DNA from: Kribbella antibiotica
GTDB lineage: Bacteria > Actinomycetota > Actinomycetes > Propionibacteriales > Kribbellaceae
NCBI RefSeq assembly: GCF_004349055.1
Contig: NZ_SMKX01000025.1
Coordinates: 1-64,000, forward strand
Direction of reading: 5' to 3'
DNA length: 64,000 bases
In this document: in pieces, positions 7,628 through 18,118 of the stretch
Position numbering within the stretch: position 1 is the stretch's first letter
Layout: each line of letters begins with the position of its first letter
Notes under the pieces: generated by a model
Database searches by the model: none
The model's input: only the letters and a program-made list of their open reading frames with translations
Told to the model about the DNA's origin: nothing
Translations under genes and position numbers: made by a program

Positions 7628-10600
7628 ATGTTTGCCCTGAATCGTTCCCGAGGTTCCCGCCGCCAGAGGTTCTCGCGCGGTGTGGCAGTCGTCGTGTCAC
7701 TTGCCTTGCTGCTCAGCGGGCAGGAGGCCCTGCAAACGGCTGAGGCTGCGCCGACGGCTGATCCACCGCCCTTCCCGACGAAGGTCGCTTCGAGACCGGA
7801 TGTGGTTTCGGCTGCGGTCTCAGCACGCTCACAGGGGTCGAGAGTGGAGATCGAATCGCTCCGCTCGGAGACCGAATCCACCTGGGCGAACCCCGACGGC
7901 ACCATGACGACCGAGGCGCACACCGCGCCGGTCCGGTACAAGAACGCTGCCGGCCAATGGCGTGCGATCGACCTGAACCTCGCGAAAGCCGCTGATGGAT
8001 CGGTCGCTCCGAAAGGCCACAAGCTCGGACTGCGTCTCGGCAAGCGTGCCGCTGTCGCTGGGAGTACCTTCGCCTCGGCGGCCGCAGGCACGAACCACCG
8101 AGTCGACTGGATGTCGCCGTGGAAGTTACCTGAGCCGACGATCGTGGGCACCAAGGCGACCTACGCCGATGTGCAACCTGGGGTCGACCTGACCATGGAT
8201 GTACGCCGGAACGGATTCGAAACAGACTTCGTCGTCAAGAGCCGTCCGACGACGGCGCCGGTCTGGCGCATCCCACTGCGCGCACAAGGGCTCACCGCTC
8301 GTCAGACCAAGAGCGGCTCGATCGAGTTCGTCGACGAGAAGAACGTCGTACGGTCTCGGGTCCCGGTCGCCTACATGTGGGACGCGGCTACCAATCCAGC
8401 GACGGGTGACCCGCTGAACAAGACGCTCGTGAAGTTGTCGATCGAGCAGGTGTCACCAGGTCGATTCACGCTGGTGGTCGCTCCCGATGCGCAGTGGATA
8501 TTGGATCCGGCCCGACAGTTCCCGGTGACCATAGACCCGACTTACGCCTCGGCCACCGTTCTCCCGACCTTCGATACCTTCGTCCAGACCTCAGTCGCGA
8601 CAGACCTGTCCAGCTGGGTCGACCTGCGGGCCGGGAAGAACGGCACTCACATCGAGCGGACGTTCTTCAACTTCCCGACCGGCGGATTCCACAACAAGGA
8701 CATCGTCTCGGCGTCGCTGTCGCTCTACCAGTACGGCGCGATGACCTGTACGCCGACCGCCGTCAATCTGTACTCCGCCGGGGGAACATCAACCTCGACG
8801 AACTGGGCGAATCAGCCCGCGATGCGCGCTACGGCTTCCGGCGCGGTGACCGTGTCCAAGGGGTTCTCCAGTTCCTGCGCGGCCGGCCGGATCAGCATCC
8901 CGATGACAGACCTGGTCCGTGAGTGGGCCGCGGCCACGCAGTACGTCGGAGCCGGCGTCGGTCTGAAGGCCGCCAACGAATCCGACGCCAACTTCTGGAA
9001 GCGCTTCGGCTCCAGTGAGTCGTCGACCGACCCCTTCATCTCGTACACGTGGAACCGGCCGCCCGGTGCACCGGCCACAGTGACGCCGACCGAGGCGGTC
9101 TCCTACGCGGCTCCCGGCGAAACGACGGGGAACCTCTACTCGCCGACGCTGCGTCCCTGGGTCACGACCAAGGCGACCGATCCGGACGCGAACACCGTCA
9201 AGCACATCTTCGAGTTCTACACCGGCAGCGGATCGACCCTGAGCGTCAAGGGCACCTGTACTTCATCCGTCGTCGCCTCGGGCGCCACCTCCGGCTGCCG
9301 CCCGGCAGCCGATCTGCCGGACAACACCCTGCTGTACATTCGGGCGAAGTCCAATGACGGCCGGGCCGACGGTCCTTGGGTGGGCTACAACCAGCGGCTG
9401 CGCACCGCGGCGACGGCTCCGCAGACGCCGACAGTTTCCTGTCCGGCGCCGTACCTGAACGGAACGTGGCAGGACGATGCACCGGCTGAGGATTTCCAAT
9501 GCACGGTGACTGCGCCAGGCAACGGATACAACGCACCTGGGTACCTCCACGTCACCCGGCTTGCGAATTTCTCGACCGACGGGCGGCCGGGTACCTCGAC
9601 CGAGACCGTGAAGATCACGCCTTCCAGCGATCCCCTGGTTGCGCGGTATTCGTTCGTCGTCCACAAGACCCGCGGCGGTCTCTACCAGATCTCCGCTCAG
9701 GCCGAGAGCCCGTCTGGCAAGCTGTCCGCGACGTCGGACATCTACAGCTTCGGTTGGGGCAAGGCGACGATGATCTCGCCGGCCCCGAACGAGACGACAG
9801 TCGCGACCGGCAAGCTGAAGATTGTGGCGTCCGGCCCGCCGCGTCTGCAGTCACCGGTTCCGACGGCCAAGGTCCGCTGGCGGGTGTCGGGGTACGGAAG
9901 CGCCGACGAAACCAATGGCTGGAACGAGGACTCAGCCGAGCTGTCGGTTGCCGATCAGCGGGGCCTGAGCGTGCTCGTACAGGGAGAGTGGGACACGGCT
10001 TCGGCCAAGACCGACGCCTTCCTGGACTCGAACCCTGAACTGGCCGGAATCCAGCCGACAACGCTGAACCCGAATCATCCGGTCCAACTCGATGTCCAGG
10101 TCTGCCTCAACTACAGCAATGTGGTCCAATGCACCTGGTCGCAGTCACCGAAGACGACCGTTCAGCGGGTTCCGCATGCCTTCGACGATCAGTTCCCGGT
10201 GGAAGATGCCGGACCGGGATCGGTATCACTCTGGACCGGCGAGTTCACCACCCAGGCGACCGATGTCTCTGTCCCCGGCTACGCGGGTGATCTGTCGATC
10301 TCGCGTACACATGCGTCGTATGGCGACGAGGCTGACGGCCCGGAGGCTGTCTTCGGTCCCGGCTGGGTCGCCGAGTTCGATGGTGCGGATGCTGGTGGTG
10401 GGGGGTTACGGGTCGTGGACTCCAGCCGCGTCGACGGCACACTGGCACTCGTTTCCGGCGATGGGACCAGCCTGATCTGGAAGTCTCCTACCGGCGGACG
10501 CCGGGTGGTGGAGTTCTCCTCCGGTGTATGGCAGCCCGCTAACGACGATACCGGGACCAGCGGTGCCAGGTTAGTGGTCAGCGGCACTGGCCTCGCCACG

Positions 10601-13600
10601 AAGATCACCTACACCGATGAGGAAGGCGCAGTCACAACCTACTTACCCCTCGACGCGCCCTCGCCGTTCGCTCCGACCCGATTCCGCGTCAACACGATCG
10701 CGGAGCCAGGTGTCGAGTCGAAGACCAGCTTCAGCTACGACGACTCCGGCCGGGTACTGCGCATCCTTGCGCCTACTCCGCCTGGAGTTGCCTGTCCGGC
10801 GGCAGGCGTGCTGAACCCCGGCTGCCGTGCGCTGCGTTTCGCTTACGGCACGGATGGGCCGACAGCGAATCGGCTAGTCGATGTCTGGCTCGACATCTAC
10901 AACCCGAACAAGACCGGCGGTGCCTCCATGGACGCCGTACAGGTCGCGCATTACGTGTATGACGGTAACGGCCGTCTTGCGTCGGTCACCGATCCGCGGT
11001 CGAGTCTCACAACCGAGTACACCTACAACTCGGCGAATCAGCTCACATCGCTCAAGCCGCCGGGGCAGATCCCATTCAAGCTGAATTACGTCCAGGCAGG
11101 CTCGCAGGCAAAGCTGAACACTGTCACCCGCGACCGTCCTGCCGGCGATTTGGCGGGCGGAACAGCCACACTCGGCAAATACGTCTACGACATCCCACTG
11201 TCAGGCGGCGGGTTGCCGGATCTCTCGGCTGCCTCCGTGGCTCGGTGGGACCAGAACGCCGTACCGGCCAAGGCCTATGCAACGTTCAGTGCCGACCACG
11301 TCCCGGCAGACCCCCCGAACGCAGACGATTGGCAGTACGCCACGCTCCAGTACGCCGACGACAACGGCAATGTTGTGAACACCGCGGATTACGGCGCCGG
11401 CGCTTGGCAACTGACCGCCACCGACTACGACGGTCAAGGCCATGCCGTCCGAGAACTGGACGAGCGCGCACTGCGACTCATCCTCGATGGCACGGTGCCG
11501 CCTGCAGCGGCGAACCAGTACGCGACGATCACGAAGTACAACAACGACATCCTGAATGTTACTCAGGACAGGGTGATCACACCGGCCGGCACCCTAATCA
11601 CCGATGTTTTCGAGCCGGCTCGTTGGGCCGTCTTGAAGGATGGCTCCACTCGCTGGGCGAGGAAGCACCTCCACACGGCATACGATGAAGGAGCTCCGGA
11701 CCAGGGCATCAACCCGGACACCGATACGCCGTACCGATTGGTGACGAGCGAGACCGTTTGGGCCAACGACGCAGCGACCGGTGCCGACATCGAGAAGTTC
11801 AGTCAGAAGCTGACCAATTATGACGCGCCGGTCAGCGGCGACGGCTCGTTGTGGAGGCTCGGTCAGCCCGGGAAGAGCGCCACCGACGCCAACCTGAACG
11901 GCGCTATGGATGCTGGTGACATCACGTCCGTAACTCGATATGACGCTGAAGGACGCATAGTCGAGACTCGTCAGCCGGGCTCGAACGGCGCAGACGCTGG
12001 AACGTTCAAGACGGTCTATTACACCGCGGCAACGGCCACTCCCGCCGCTTGTGGTGGAAAGGGGCATTTGGCCGGGCTTGTTTGCCAGGCGGGGCCTGCC
12101 GCCGTTCCGAGTTCAGGGCAGCCGTTGCCGACGACGACAACGGCGTTGTATGACTATCTGTTGTCGCCTACTTCGACCGTCGAGACCTCCGCCGGTGTGA
12201 CGCGGACGAGAACCACGAGCTACCTCGCAGACGGTCGGGTCAAGACGACCAAGCTCGTTGTGGCTGGATTGTCTGGCTCGAAGCCGAACAGTGAAAAGGA
12301 GACGACGTACGACGCCGCAACTGGCCTGCCCACCAAGGTCACCGCACGCCAGACCGACGGGGCAATCAGCACAGTGACGACCGGCTACGACGGGTGGGGC
12401 CGCAAGACCAGCTATCAGCCGAGTGGCGACGGTGTCACGACTACGAACTACAATGCCACCGGCGATATCGCGTCGACGATCGATTCGAACGGATCGACCA
12501 GATACACCTACGACGGCGCTGACGTACTCGGACGCAACGAACATCGAGGATTGGTCACCAAAGTCGATGTCGAGGTGGCTGGCATCACCTTCACCTCAGC
12601 CGGTTCGTACAACGCGGCTGCCGATTTGACGGTTCAGAAGTTGCCTGGCGGTGTGTCCCAAATAAGCGAGTTCGACAATGCCGGAGAGCAGACCGGGCTC
12701 CGGTATACAGGCAAGGTGACGACGACGAATGGCGACGGCACCACCACGGTCGATCCCAATGGAGCATGGCTGTCGTGGTCACTTGAAAGGGACGTGTCCG
12801 GACGCATCATCCATGAATGGACACCAGACGGTGCCGCGTTCCAATCCGCAACGCCATACGATCGCGGTTATGTCTATGATGCGGCAGACCGCTTGATCCA
12901 GGTCCGCGACCGCACCGGGACGGCGTCGGCTGAAGGTGAATCATGCCAGACCAGGTCTTACCAGTACGACGTCAGCAGCAACCGCCGCAGTAAGGCAACT
13001 GCTGACGTCGCTGACGGTGCCTGCCCAACCGGTGGGGGCGTGGTCGAGAACCGTGACTTCGACACGGCGGATCGGCCATCGACGCACACCTATGACCAGT
13101 TCGGCCGAACCACTTCAATTACCGCAGCCGACTCTCCGAAGTCAGGCGTCGGGGCGACGAGCATGGCATATTACGACAACGACATGGTTCGAAGCGTTGC
13201 TGTCGGTTCAAGCACGACCACATATGAGTTGGACGCCGCAGACCGTCGAGCCAAGGAAACTACGGCGATCGCCGGTGGCGCAACAACGACAATTACCAGT
13301 CACTACAGCGACGAGTCGGACAATCCCGGTTGGGTAGAGACAGTTTCGGGCCCGCGCCGCTACGCGGTATTGGCGGACGGTTCCCTTGGCCTCACCATCG
13401 ACAATGAGAGCGTCGAACTCGCCTTGGTGAATCCGCACAACGACATTGTCACCACTGTCGAGGTTCCGCCGGGGAGTGCTGTCGCCGAGACGCTGGGCGG
13501 ATGGAATAAATTCGACGAGTTCGGTGAGGGTTCAGGCGATGGTGTGTCGACCGGTCCGATGGACTATGGCTGGCTGGGTGGTGCACAGCGTGCAACCACT

Positions 13601-14062
13601 CCGTCAGGCCTCACGCTGATGGGGGCAAGAGTCTACAACTCCGCCACCGGCACGTTCACGTCGACCGATCCTGTGCGCGGCGGTAATGCCAATGCCTACA
13701 ATTATCCCGCGGATCCGATCAACCGCTCGGATATCACCGGAAAGCAGAATGATAAGGGTTCGGGGGGTGGTGGCGACCGTGGGAAGACTTCGTTAAAGCA
13801 GAAAAAGAAGGCACTGAAATGGGCTAAGAAAGTTATGAAGAGAGCCAAGAAGATTCTAAAGAAGGCCAGGAAATCGCCTGGTGCGAGACGGAATCTCACT
13901 ATGTGCTACGCAGCCATCGCCGCCGTCGGAGTTGGCGTATTTGGAGTCGCCGCCGGCATCGTTTTCCTAGCTGCCGCTATCGGGTTAATCCTCTTGATTG
14001 TGTCGGTGGTTGAATTGCTGATTGCGTTGGTAGCGTTCTATGAGAAATGTGTTTGGATCTAA
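7628..14062 (+). CDS. Secreted RHS-repeat polymorphic toxin with a cationic/transmembrane tip
   Basis: This 2144-residue protein starts at the ATG behind GGGGAG. It has a Sec signal (about 1-45), then a DNRLRE-type carbohydrate/wall-binding region around 300-480 ([23 protein letters not shown]), fibronectin-like linkers, and RHS/YD repeats from about 870 ([25 protein letters not shown]). The RHS core ends with [17 protein letters not shown] (residues about 2022-2038). Such proteins form a cocoon that delivers a variable C-terminal toxin. Here the last 106 residues hold a Gly linker, a Lys-rich amphipathic stretch (about 2057-2082, with [19 protein letters not shown]) and a long hydrophobic hairpin (about 2090-2135) ending FYEKCVWI. 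The tip is visibly lower in GC than the body, suggesting acquisition. I infer a membrane-active effector. The next gene overlaps its stop as TAATG. Confidence 0.88.
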   Translation: MFALNRSRGSRRQRFSRGVAVVVSLALLLSGQEALQTAEAAPTADPPPFPTKVASRPDVVSAAVSARSQGSRVEIESLRSETESTWANPDGTMTTEAHTAPVRYKNAAGQWRAIDLNLAKAADGSVAPKGHKLGLRLGKRAAVAGSTFASAAAGTNHRVDWMSPWKLPEPTIVGTKATYADVQPGVDLTMDVRRNGFETDFVVKSRPTTAPVWRIPLRAQGLTARQTKSGSIEFVDEKNVVRSRVPVAYMWDAATNPATGDPLNKTLVKLSIEQVSPGRFTLVVAPDAQWILDPARQFPVTIDPTYASATVLPTFDTFVQTSVATDLSSWVDLRAGKNGTHIERTFFNFPTGGFHNKDIVSASLSLYQYGAMTCTPTAVNLYSAGGTSTSTNWANQPAMRATASGAVTVSKGFSSSCAAGRISIPMTDLVREWAAATQYVGAGVGLKAANESDANFWKRFGSSESSTDPFISYTWNRPPGAPATVTPTEAVSYAAPGETTGNLYSPTLRPWVTTKATDPDANTVKHIFEFYTGSGSTLSVKGTCTSSVVASGATSGCRPAADLPDNTLLYIRAKSNDGRADGPWVGYNQRLRTAATAPQTPTVSCPAPYLNGTWQDDAPAEDFQCTVTAPGNGYNAPGYLHVTRLANFSTDGRPGTSTETVKITPSSDPLVARYSFVVHKTRGGLYQISAQAESPSGKLSATSDIYSFGWGKATMISPAPNETTVATGKLKIVASGPPRLQSPVPTAKVRWRVSGYGSADETNGWNEDSAELSVADQRGLSVLVQGEWDTASAKTDAFLDSNPELAGIQPTTLNPNHPVQLDVQVCLNYSNVVQCTWSQSPKTTVQRVPHAFDDQFPVEDAGPGSVSLWTGEFTTQATDVSVPGYAGDLSISRTHASYGDEADGPEAVFGPGWVAEFDGADAGGGGLRVVDSSRVDGTLALVSGDGTSLIWKSPTGGRRVVEFSSGVWQPANDDTGTSGARLVVSGTGLATKITYTDEEGAVTTYLPLDAPSPFAPTRFRVNTIAEPGVESKTSFSYDDSGRVLRILAPTPPGVACPAAGVLNPGCRALRFAYGTDGPTANRLVDVWLDIYNPNKTGGASMDAVQVAHYVYDGNGRLASVTDPRSSLTTEYTYNSANQLTSLKPPGQIPFKLNYVQAGSQAKLNTVTRDRPAGDLAGGTATLGKYVYDIPLSGGGLPDLSAASVARWDQNAVPAKAYATFSADHVPADPPNADDWQYATLQYADDNGNVVNTADYGAGAWQLTATDYDGQGHAVRELDERALRLILDGTVPPAAANQYATITKYNNDILNVTQDRVITPAGTLITDVFEPARWAVLKDGSTRWARKHLHTAYDEGAPDQGINPDTDTPYRLVTSETVWANDAATGADIEKFSQKLTNYDAPVSGDGSLWRLGQPGKSATDANLNGAMDAGDITSVTRYDAEGRIVETRQPGSNGADAGTFKTVYYTAATATPAACGGKGHLAGLVCQAGPAAVPSSGQPLPTTTTALYDYLLSPTSTVETSAGVTRTRTTSYLADGRVKTTKLVVAGLSGSKPNSEKETTYDAATGLPTKVTARQTDGAISTVTTGYDGWGRKTSYQPSGDGVTTTNYNATGDIASTIDSNGSTRYTYDGADVLGRNEHRGLVTKVDVEVAGITFTSAGSYNAAADLTVQKLPGGVSQISEFDNAGEQTGLRYTGKVTTTNGDGTTTVDPNGAWLSWSLERDVSGRIIHEWTPDGAAFQSATPYDRGYVYDAADRLIQVRDRTGTASAEGESCQTRSYQYDVSSNRRSKATADVADGACPTGGGVVENRDFDTADRPSTHTYDQFGRTTSITAADSPKSGVGATSMAYYDNDMVRSVAVGSSTTTYELDAADRRAKETTAIAGGATTTITSHYSDESDNPGWVETVSGPRRYAVLADGSLGLTIDNESVELALVNPHNDIVTTVEVPPGSAVAETLGGWNKFDEFGEGSGDGVSTGPMDYGWLGGAQRATTPSGLTLMGARVYNSATGTFTSTDPVRGGNANAYNYPADPINRSDITGKQNDKGSGGGGDRGKTSLKQKKKALKWAKKVMKRAKKILKKARKSPGARRNLTMCYAAIAAVGVGVFGVAAGIVFLAAAIGLILLIVSVVELLIALVAFYEKCVWI

Positions 14063-14463
14063 TGGGTATCCTATTTGAAGTCAATCGACGGGGTAATCCT
14101 ATGCATCCGATAGCTTCTGGCTTATTCGTTGTCGTTCTAGCTGCGATGGTTGCTATTTTTCGATCGTTTATGATCGTGGCGATCGGAGCCGCCGCGGTCG
14201 CCTTCGCACTGGGAAGTTTCGTGCCCGCACTAAGTTCCCGGCAGGCGAGTGCCCTGGGAATGCGTCGTGTCCCGAGATGGGGGTCTGCCCTGATGATTTG
14301 CCTGCATCTGTTCGTGTCGGCGCTCGCGGCGTACATCGCCTTGAAAGGCAGCACGAATGATCTACGTACGGCGGGGTGGGTTGGCCTAGGACTGTATGTC
14401 GTTGTCGGCGCGGCTGTCGTGGCGATGTTTCGCAGCGCAAACAGTGTAGATAATACTGAATGA
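14062..14463 (+). CDS. Multi-pass membrane protein, probable RHS immunity protein
   Basis: The ATG at 14062 overlaps the RHS stop (TAATG), which implies translational coupling. The 133-residue product has about four hydrophobic segments: FVVVLAAMVAIF, MIVAIGAAAVAFALG, ALMICLHLFVSALAAYIAL and VGLGLYVVVGAAVVAMF. It has no recognised domain. An in-frame ATG at 14101 behind ACGGGG is an alternative start, and one at 14047 would lie inside the toxin gene. Position directly behind a toxin tip, low GC and membrane topology fit an immunity protein against a membrane-active RHS effector. That function is inference from context. Confidence 0.65.
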   Translation: MGILFEVNRRGNPMHPIASGLFVVVLAAMVAIFRSFMIVAIGAAAVAFALGSFVPALSSRQASALGMRRVPRWGSALMICLHLFVSALAAYIALKGSTNDLRTAGWVGLGLYVVVGAAVVAMFRSANSVDNTE

Positions 14464-14555
14464 TGAATTTGAATCTGTGGACTGAGTTCTTGCTGGCTGA
14501 CGGCGTGAATCGCGATGCATTGGAAGATCAAATTTTCCGCCAACTGATTTGGTAG
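14463..14555 (+). CDS. Possible 30-residue small protein coupled to the immunity gene
   Basis: An ATG at 14463 overlaps the preceding stop as TGATG and runs 30 codons (begins MNLNLWTEFLLADGVN, ends FRQLIW) to a TAG at 14553-14555. It lies just ahead of a strong terminator, so it would be the last cistron of the RHS transcript. It may equally be the start of a truncated gene. I recognise no family, and the only support is the overlap and position. Confidence 0.3.
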   Translation: MNLNLWTEFLLADGVNRDALEDQIFRQLIW

Positions 14556-14571
14556 CTGGATTGACAGAAGT

Positions 14572-14604
14572 AGCCCCCAATCGTACCCAATGCGGTTGGG
14601 GGCT
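14572..14604. terminator. Terminator of the RHS/immunity transcript
   Basis: Arms AGCCCCCAATCG (14572-14583) and CGGTTGGGGGCT (14593-14604) pair over 12 bp with one G-T wobble, around the 9-nt loop TACCCAATG. It closes the toxin-immunity unit. Confidence 0.8.
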
Positions 14605-14666
14605 GCGGGAAGCACTTTGTTCTAGGTCTAATTGGACTGGTGACGAGGGGGTGCGTGCGCGGATCC

Positions 14667-14750
14667 CTATAAGGCGGTGAAGTACCAGCGTTGGCAAGAC
14701 CCGTCGTGGAAGGGCCAGACGATGACGTCGGCGCTGCGGGCCGCCAGATG
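14667..14750 (-). pseudogene. Duplicated 3' end of a ricin-type lectin gene
   Basis: Read on the minus strand this stretch encodes [20 protein letters not shown] then TAG. It nearly repeats the last residues of the DUF1906/lectin protein encoded at 15355-17028 ([20 protein letters not shown]). By hand alignment, 14667-14731 and 15355-15419 differ at about 5 of 65 positions, after which similarity fades. No start or upstream coding part is present, so it is a gene scrap. It shows that a duplication or insertion separated the RHS unit from the lectin gene. Confidence 0.75.
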
Positions 14751-14916
14751 CCGAGGCAAGTGGATGGTGCGGAACACTCGAGGCTGGCGCGAAGTGTGGG
14801 AGTCGTACTTCATCACTTACTACGCGATAACACAGGGTGGATACCGGCACTGCCCGCCGGGGCAGCCCCGGCCGAGCTGCCGATAGCTGATCGACTGGTC
14901 CGATGAGAGTGGTGCA

Positions 14917-15309
14917 ATGGACGATGACGACCTTGCCGAGGAGATGCCGGTGCTGCGGCTCGGATTCTTCCTGGGCGAAGATCCCCGTGGTTATGGAGAA
15001 GGTCTGGCCTTCGCCGCCTGGGACCGGTGTTTCGACAGGGTCGAGGCCGATGCCGAGTGGGCGCAGTGGTGGCTGGAGCTCGGTGAGCGGACGGCTGAGT
15101 TTCACGGGCTGGTCGACGTGCAGGCGGTGGCGATACGGCGGTGGTGGAGCCGGGCTGGTGAGCGACCGAAGGTCAATGTGACGGTGCCGGTAGGTGAGTT
15201 GGAGGCGGCAGCGGATCTCGACCAGTACTTCGCTGAGTTGTGCCAGGAACTGTGGCAGCGGATCGCGGCGAAGTGTGGGTGGCCGGCGCCGCCCCAGCGG
15301 TTGCCGTGA
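14917..15309 (+). CDS. Hypothetical protein between duplicated lectin ends
   Basis: An ATG at 14917 with only a weak upstream GAGAGTGG opens a 130-residue acidic protein beginning MDDDDLAEEMPVLRLGFFLG and rich in Trp and Glu (WAQWWLELGERTAEF, AIRRWWSRAG). It has no signal peptide, membrane segment or family I recognise. It sits between the RHS/immunity unit and the lectin gene, flanked by two copies of the lectin 3' end. This would suit an orphan immunity or cargo gene brought in with that rearrangement, but its codon use is GC-rich, unlike the RHS tip. A short hairpin (14856-14872) precedes it. Confidence 0.55.
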   Translation: MDDDDLAEEMPVLRLGFFLGEDPRGYGEGLAFAAWDRCFDRVEADAEWAQWWLELGERTAEFHGLVDVQAVAIRRWWSRAGERPKVNVTVPVGELEAAADLDQYFAELCQELWQRIAAKCGWPAPPQRLP

Positions 15310-15316
15310 CGATGGG

Positions 15317-15334
15317 GTGGGGCTGTTGCCCCAC
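15317..15334. terminator. Bidirectional terminator between convergent genes
   Basis: GTGGGGC and GCCCCAC pair perfectly around the loop TGTT. The hairpin lies between the stop of the hypothetical gene (15309) and the stop of the lectin gene (15355) on the other strand. Confidence 0.7.
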
Positions 15335-15354
15335 ACCATGCGCGCGGGGGACTA

Positions 15355-17028
15355 CTACACGGCGGTGAAGTACCAGCGTTGGCAGGAGCCGCCGTGGAAG
15401 GGCCAGACGATGACGTCGGTGCCTCGGGCGGCGGAGCAGCCGGCTACGTCGAGGGACTTGCCGGAGCCGGTGCCGATGATCTTGTAGGCGCCGCCGATGA
15501 TGGGTTCGATGGTCCAGGTCTGGCAGTCGGTGCCCTGGTCGTCGAAGAGGTCTACGGGGGTGGCGTCGGCGGTGGAGCAGCCGGCTACCTCCAGGGCTTT
15601 GCCGGTGTTGCCGTCGAGGATCTTGAAGGTGTTGCCGGCGGTGCGGACGATGTGCCACTGCTGGCAGGGGCTGTCGAGGATGCGGTCCCACATCCGGACG
15701 TTGGCGCCGTTCTGAGCCTGGCAGTCCTGGACGTCGAGGTCGAAGCCACCGACCTCGGCCTTGATCCGGTAGACGCCGTCGGTCATCGGGGGCGGCGGGT
15801 TACCGGCGACATCGAGGAAGTTGCTGTCGATGTTGATGGTGACGCCGCCCCACGTCTCGTTGTGGTCGCCCTTGTACTGGTGCAGGCGCTGGTGGTTGGA
15901 CCACAGGCCGGCGGGGATGTACTGACCACCGTTGGTGTCGGCGGCGTTGTTCCACCAGGCGAACCAGAGGTGGTCGGGCATCAGCCAGCGGGAGTCGCCG
16001 GCGGAGTTGGCCAGGTCGCGGCCGCCGGAGCCGGCGCTGCTGTAGACGCCGCTGAGGTAGCCGCGCGAGTGCAGCGTCTCGGTCCAGCCGGAGATGTAGG
16101 ACATGATCGCGTCGCGGCAAGCGACGGTGCTCGTGTATGCCTCGATGTCGGAGTAGAGAGCGCTCCCCGGGCCGATCCCGAGTGCTGCGGCCGCATCGGC
16201 CGACACGTTCGCTGAGCTGGCGCCCTGGGAGCGCGCGGTGCCCAGGTCGAAGGACATCTTCGGGTTCCGGCTACCGCACGGGGCCTGGTAGCCGACGTCG
16301 ATCGGGATGAACGACCAGCCGTTGGCGGCGTTCGACGAGACCCAGGAGGCGGTCAGGTTCGCCTGGGTGCAAGAACGCGATGACCCGCTGATGTAGATGC
16401 CGACGGCTTTGAACGGCGAGGACTTCCAAGCGTTCATAGCGCCCAGCGACGGTGCCGTGCACTGGTCGAAAGCCTGCTGGTTGATCATGGTGCCGGGGGC
16501 AACGATCGACGCGGCGGGAGCCATGGCAGTCGCGCGTGGACGGACCAACGACGCCGAGGCGGCCTTCGAGGTGACGCGGCCGCGGCCGAGGATCTGCCGG
16601 ACCGAAGCCTCCCCCGACGCACCGTGAACAGCAGTCACCAGTACGCCGGCATCCTCGACGCCGACCTGGATCTGGTTGTCGGCCGAGGGCGCGGAAGCGG
16701 CCGCCGTACCAACTGCGGCGACGGCGGCGGCTCGGGGAGCGGCGCCGGAGAGCGGTTCCAGGATCAGGCCGGCGGTGCGGCCGGCCAAGTGGGCCGGGCA
16801 GTTCTGCTGAGCGGCGGGCCGGCCGAGATAGACCGCGGGGCGGTCGAAGCGCACACAGGCCGACGGGTCCTTCGTCAGGTCGACGACCTGCCAGGACTTC
16901 GGTACGGCGATCTGGTACCCGTGGTAGCTGATGGTCCGTTCGTCCGGCGCAGCCTGCGCGGGGCCGACCGCGGTGGCTGCGGTGAGTACCAGCGCGGCGC
17001 CGGTGAGTAAGGTGAGAGGACGGTACAT
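15355..17028 (-). CDS. Secreted DUF1906 (Rv2525c-like) hydrolase with ricin-type lectin domain
   Basis: The product is about 557 residues with a Sec signal ending near AQAAP. A linker rich in Ala follows, then a DUF1906 glycoside-hydrolase-like TIM barrel at about 185-395 (FIPIDVGYQ, then [10 protein letters not shown] carrying the paired acidic residues of GH25-like enzymes). The C-terminus is a ricin-B beta-trefoil at about 420-557 with repeated Q-x-W motifs (CQQWHIV, CQTWTIE, CQRWYFT). Rv2525c-type proteins are Tat or Sec secreted and linked to cell-wall polysaccharide. I infer a wall- or glycan-directed role. The ATG at 17028 has GAGGAAG 7 nt upstream; a GTG at 17034 is possible. Its 3' end is partly duplicated at 14667-14750. 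Confidence 0.82.
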   Translation of the reverse strand: MYRPLTLLTGAALVLTAATAVGPAQAAPDERTISYHGYQIAVPKSWQVVDLTKDPSACVRFDRPAVYLGRPAAQQNCPAHLAGRTAGLILEPLSGAAPRAAAVAAVGTAAASAPSADNQIQVGVEDAGVLVTAVHGASGEASVRQILGRGRVTSKAASASLVRPRATAMAPAASIVAPGTMINQQAFDQCTAPSLGAMNAWKSSPFKAVGIYISGSSRSCTQANLTASWVSSNAANGWSFIPIDVGYQAPCGSRNPKMSFDLGTARSQGASSANVSADAAAALGIGPGSALYSDIEAYTSTVACRDAIMSYISGWTETLHSRGYLSGVYSSAGSGGRDLANSAGDSRWLMPDHLWFAWWNNAADTNGGQYIPAGLWSNHQRLHQYKGDHNETWGGVTINIDSNFLDVAGNPPPPMTDGVYRIKAEVGGFDLDVQDCQAQNGANVRMWDRILDSPCQQWHIVRTAGNTFKILDGNTGKALEVAGCSTADATPVDLFDDQGTDCQTWTIEPIIGGAYKIIGTGSGKSLDVAGCSAARGTDVIVWPFHGGSCQRWYFTAV

Positions 17029-17135
17029 GAGCACTTCCTCGGTGGGGCGGGAGTGGTTGTCGTCTAGTGGACTGCTCCGGATCCGTCTTGCTCAAGCCTT
17101 TCGACTCTGGTGTTACATCGATGCAGGGAGTAGTC

Positions 17136-17942
17136 ATGACAATGAGCCCCGAAGCAGCCGGCTGGCGGCGTGCTCCGTTCACCGGAGCCGGGCTGACCTA
17201 CGACTGTTTCGAGAAGGGCGAGGGCCCGGGCGTCGTCGTCATCCCAGAGATCCCCGGCCTGACGCCGGACGTCCTCGGGTACGCCGAACATCTCGTCAGC
17301 GAAGGCTTCACCGTCGTCATCCCGTCACCCTTCGGTACGCCGGGAAAACCGGAGAGCGCTCTCTACACGCTCGGGATCGTTGCCCGGCTGTGTGTCTCGA
17401 AGGAGTTCCGCGCGTTCGCCGCCAACGCGGAGCGACCGATCACCCAGTACCTGCGAGCCGTTGCTCAAGATCTCGCTGCTCGGACGCCGGGTCAGGGAGT
17501 CGGCGTGATCGGGATGTGCTTCACCGGTGGCTTCGGCCTCGCCACAGCGGTCGACGACGTCGTGCTGGCGCCGGTCCTGAGCCAGCCGTCGGTTCCGCTG
17601 CCGTTGACGGCCAAGCTGCGCCGCGATCCCGGACTGTCCCGCCGCGAGCTCGACGTGGTCAAGCAGCGCACCCAGACCGACGGGCTGTGCGTCCTCGGCC
17701 TGCGCTTCAGCAAGGACGGCATGGCGCCGGCTGACCGCTTCGCCACCCTGCGTGCCGAGCTGGGTGACGCCTTCGAGGTCATTGAACTCGACTCCGCTCC
17801 CGGCAACGCCGACGGCTACAGCAAGAGCGCGCACTCGGTCGTGACGCGCGAGGTCAAGCAGAACCCGCCCAACTCGGCTTTCCAGGCCCGCATCCGGACG
17901 GTGGAGTTCTTCCGCGAGCGCCTGACACCTGACGCCCAGTAA
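17136..17942 (+). CDS. Dienelactone hydrolase family protein
   Basis: A 268-residue alpha/beta hydrolase of the dienelactone hydrolase group has its nucleophile cysteine in GMCFTGG (Cys128) and catalytic His233 in SAHSVVT. These are the features of carboxymethylenebutenolidase, which opens dienelactones in chloroaromatic breakdown. The actual substrate here is unknown. CAGGGAG at 17124-17130 places the start at the ATG of 17136 rather than upstream codons. It stands alone, divergent from the lectin hydrolase. A perfect GAGAGCGCTCTC palindrome lies in its coding sequence (17352-17363). Confidence 0.82.
   Translation: MTMSPEAAGWRRAPFTGAGLTYDCFEKGEGPGVVVIPEIPGLTPDVLGYAEHLVSEGFTVVIPSPFGTPGKPESALYTLGIVARLCVSKEFRAFAANAERPITQYLRAVAQDLAARTPGQGVGVIGMCFTGGFGLATAVDDVVLAPVLSQPSVPLPLTAKLRRDPGLSRRELDVVKQRTQTDGLCVLGLRFSKDGMAPADRFATLRAELGDAFEVIELDSAPGNADGYSKSAHSVVTREVKQNPPNSAFQARIRTVEFFRERLTPDAQ
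17352..17363. repeat. GAGAGCGCTCTC palindrome (perfect copy)
   Basis: One of four perfect 12-bp copies in the window, here in codon phase (Glu-Ser-Ala-Leu) inside the dienelactone hydrolase gene. See the finding on this palindrome. Confidence 0.9.
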
Positions 17943-18118
17943 TCGGACCGTCCGGTCTCCCTGACCGTGCGTACGGCGATGTTTCGTTGCGGTGCGCAAA
18001 GGAGATAAAGCACTGGGTAACGCGCGGTGACAACCTCTGGTTGAAGCGGCGATGACGTGCGACGATCAGCCCCGGTGTCCATCCATGGGCACTGGTACGG
18101 CACTTCCAGGGGGCGGAA

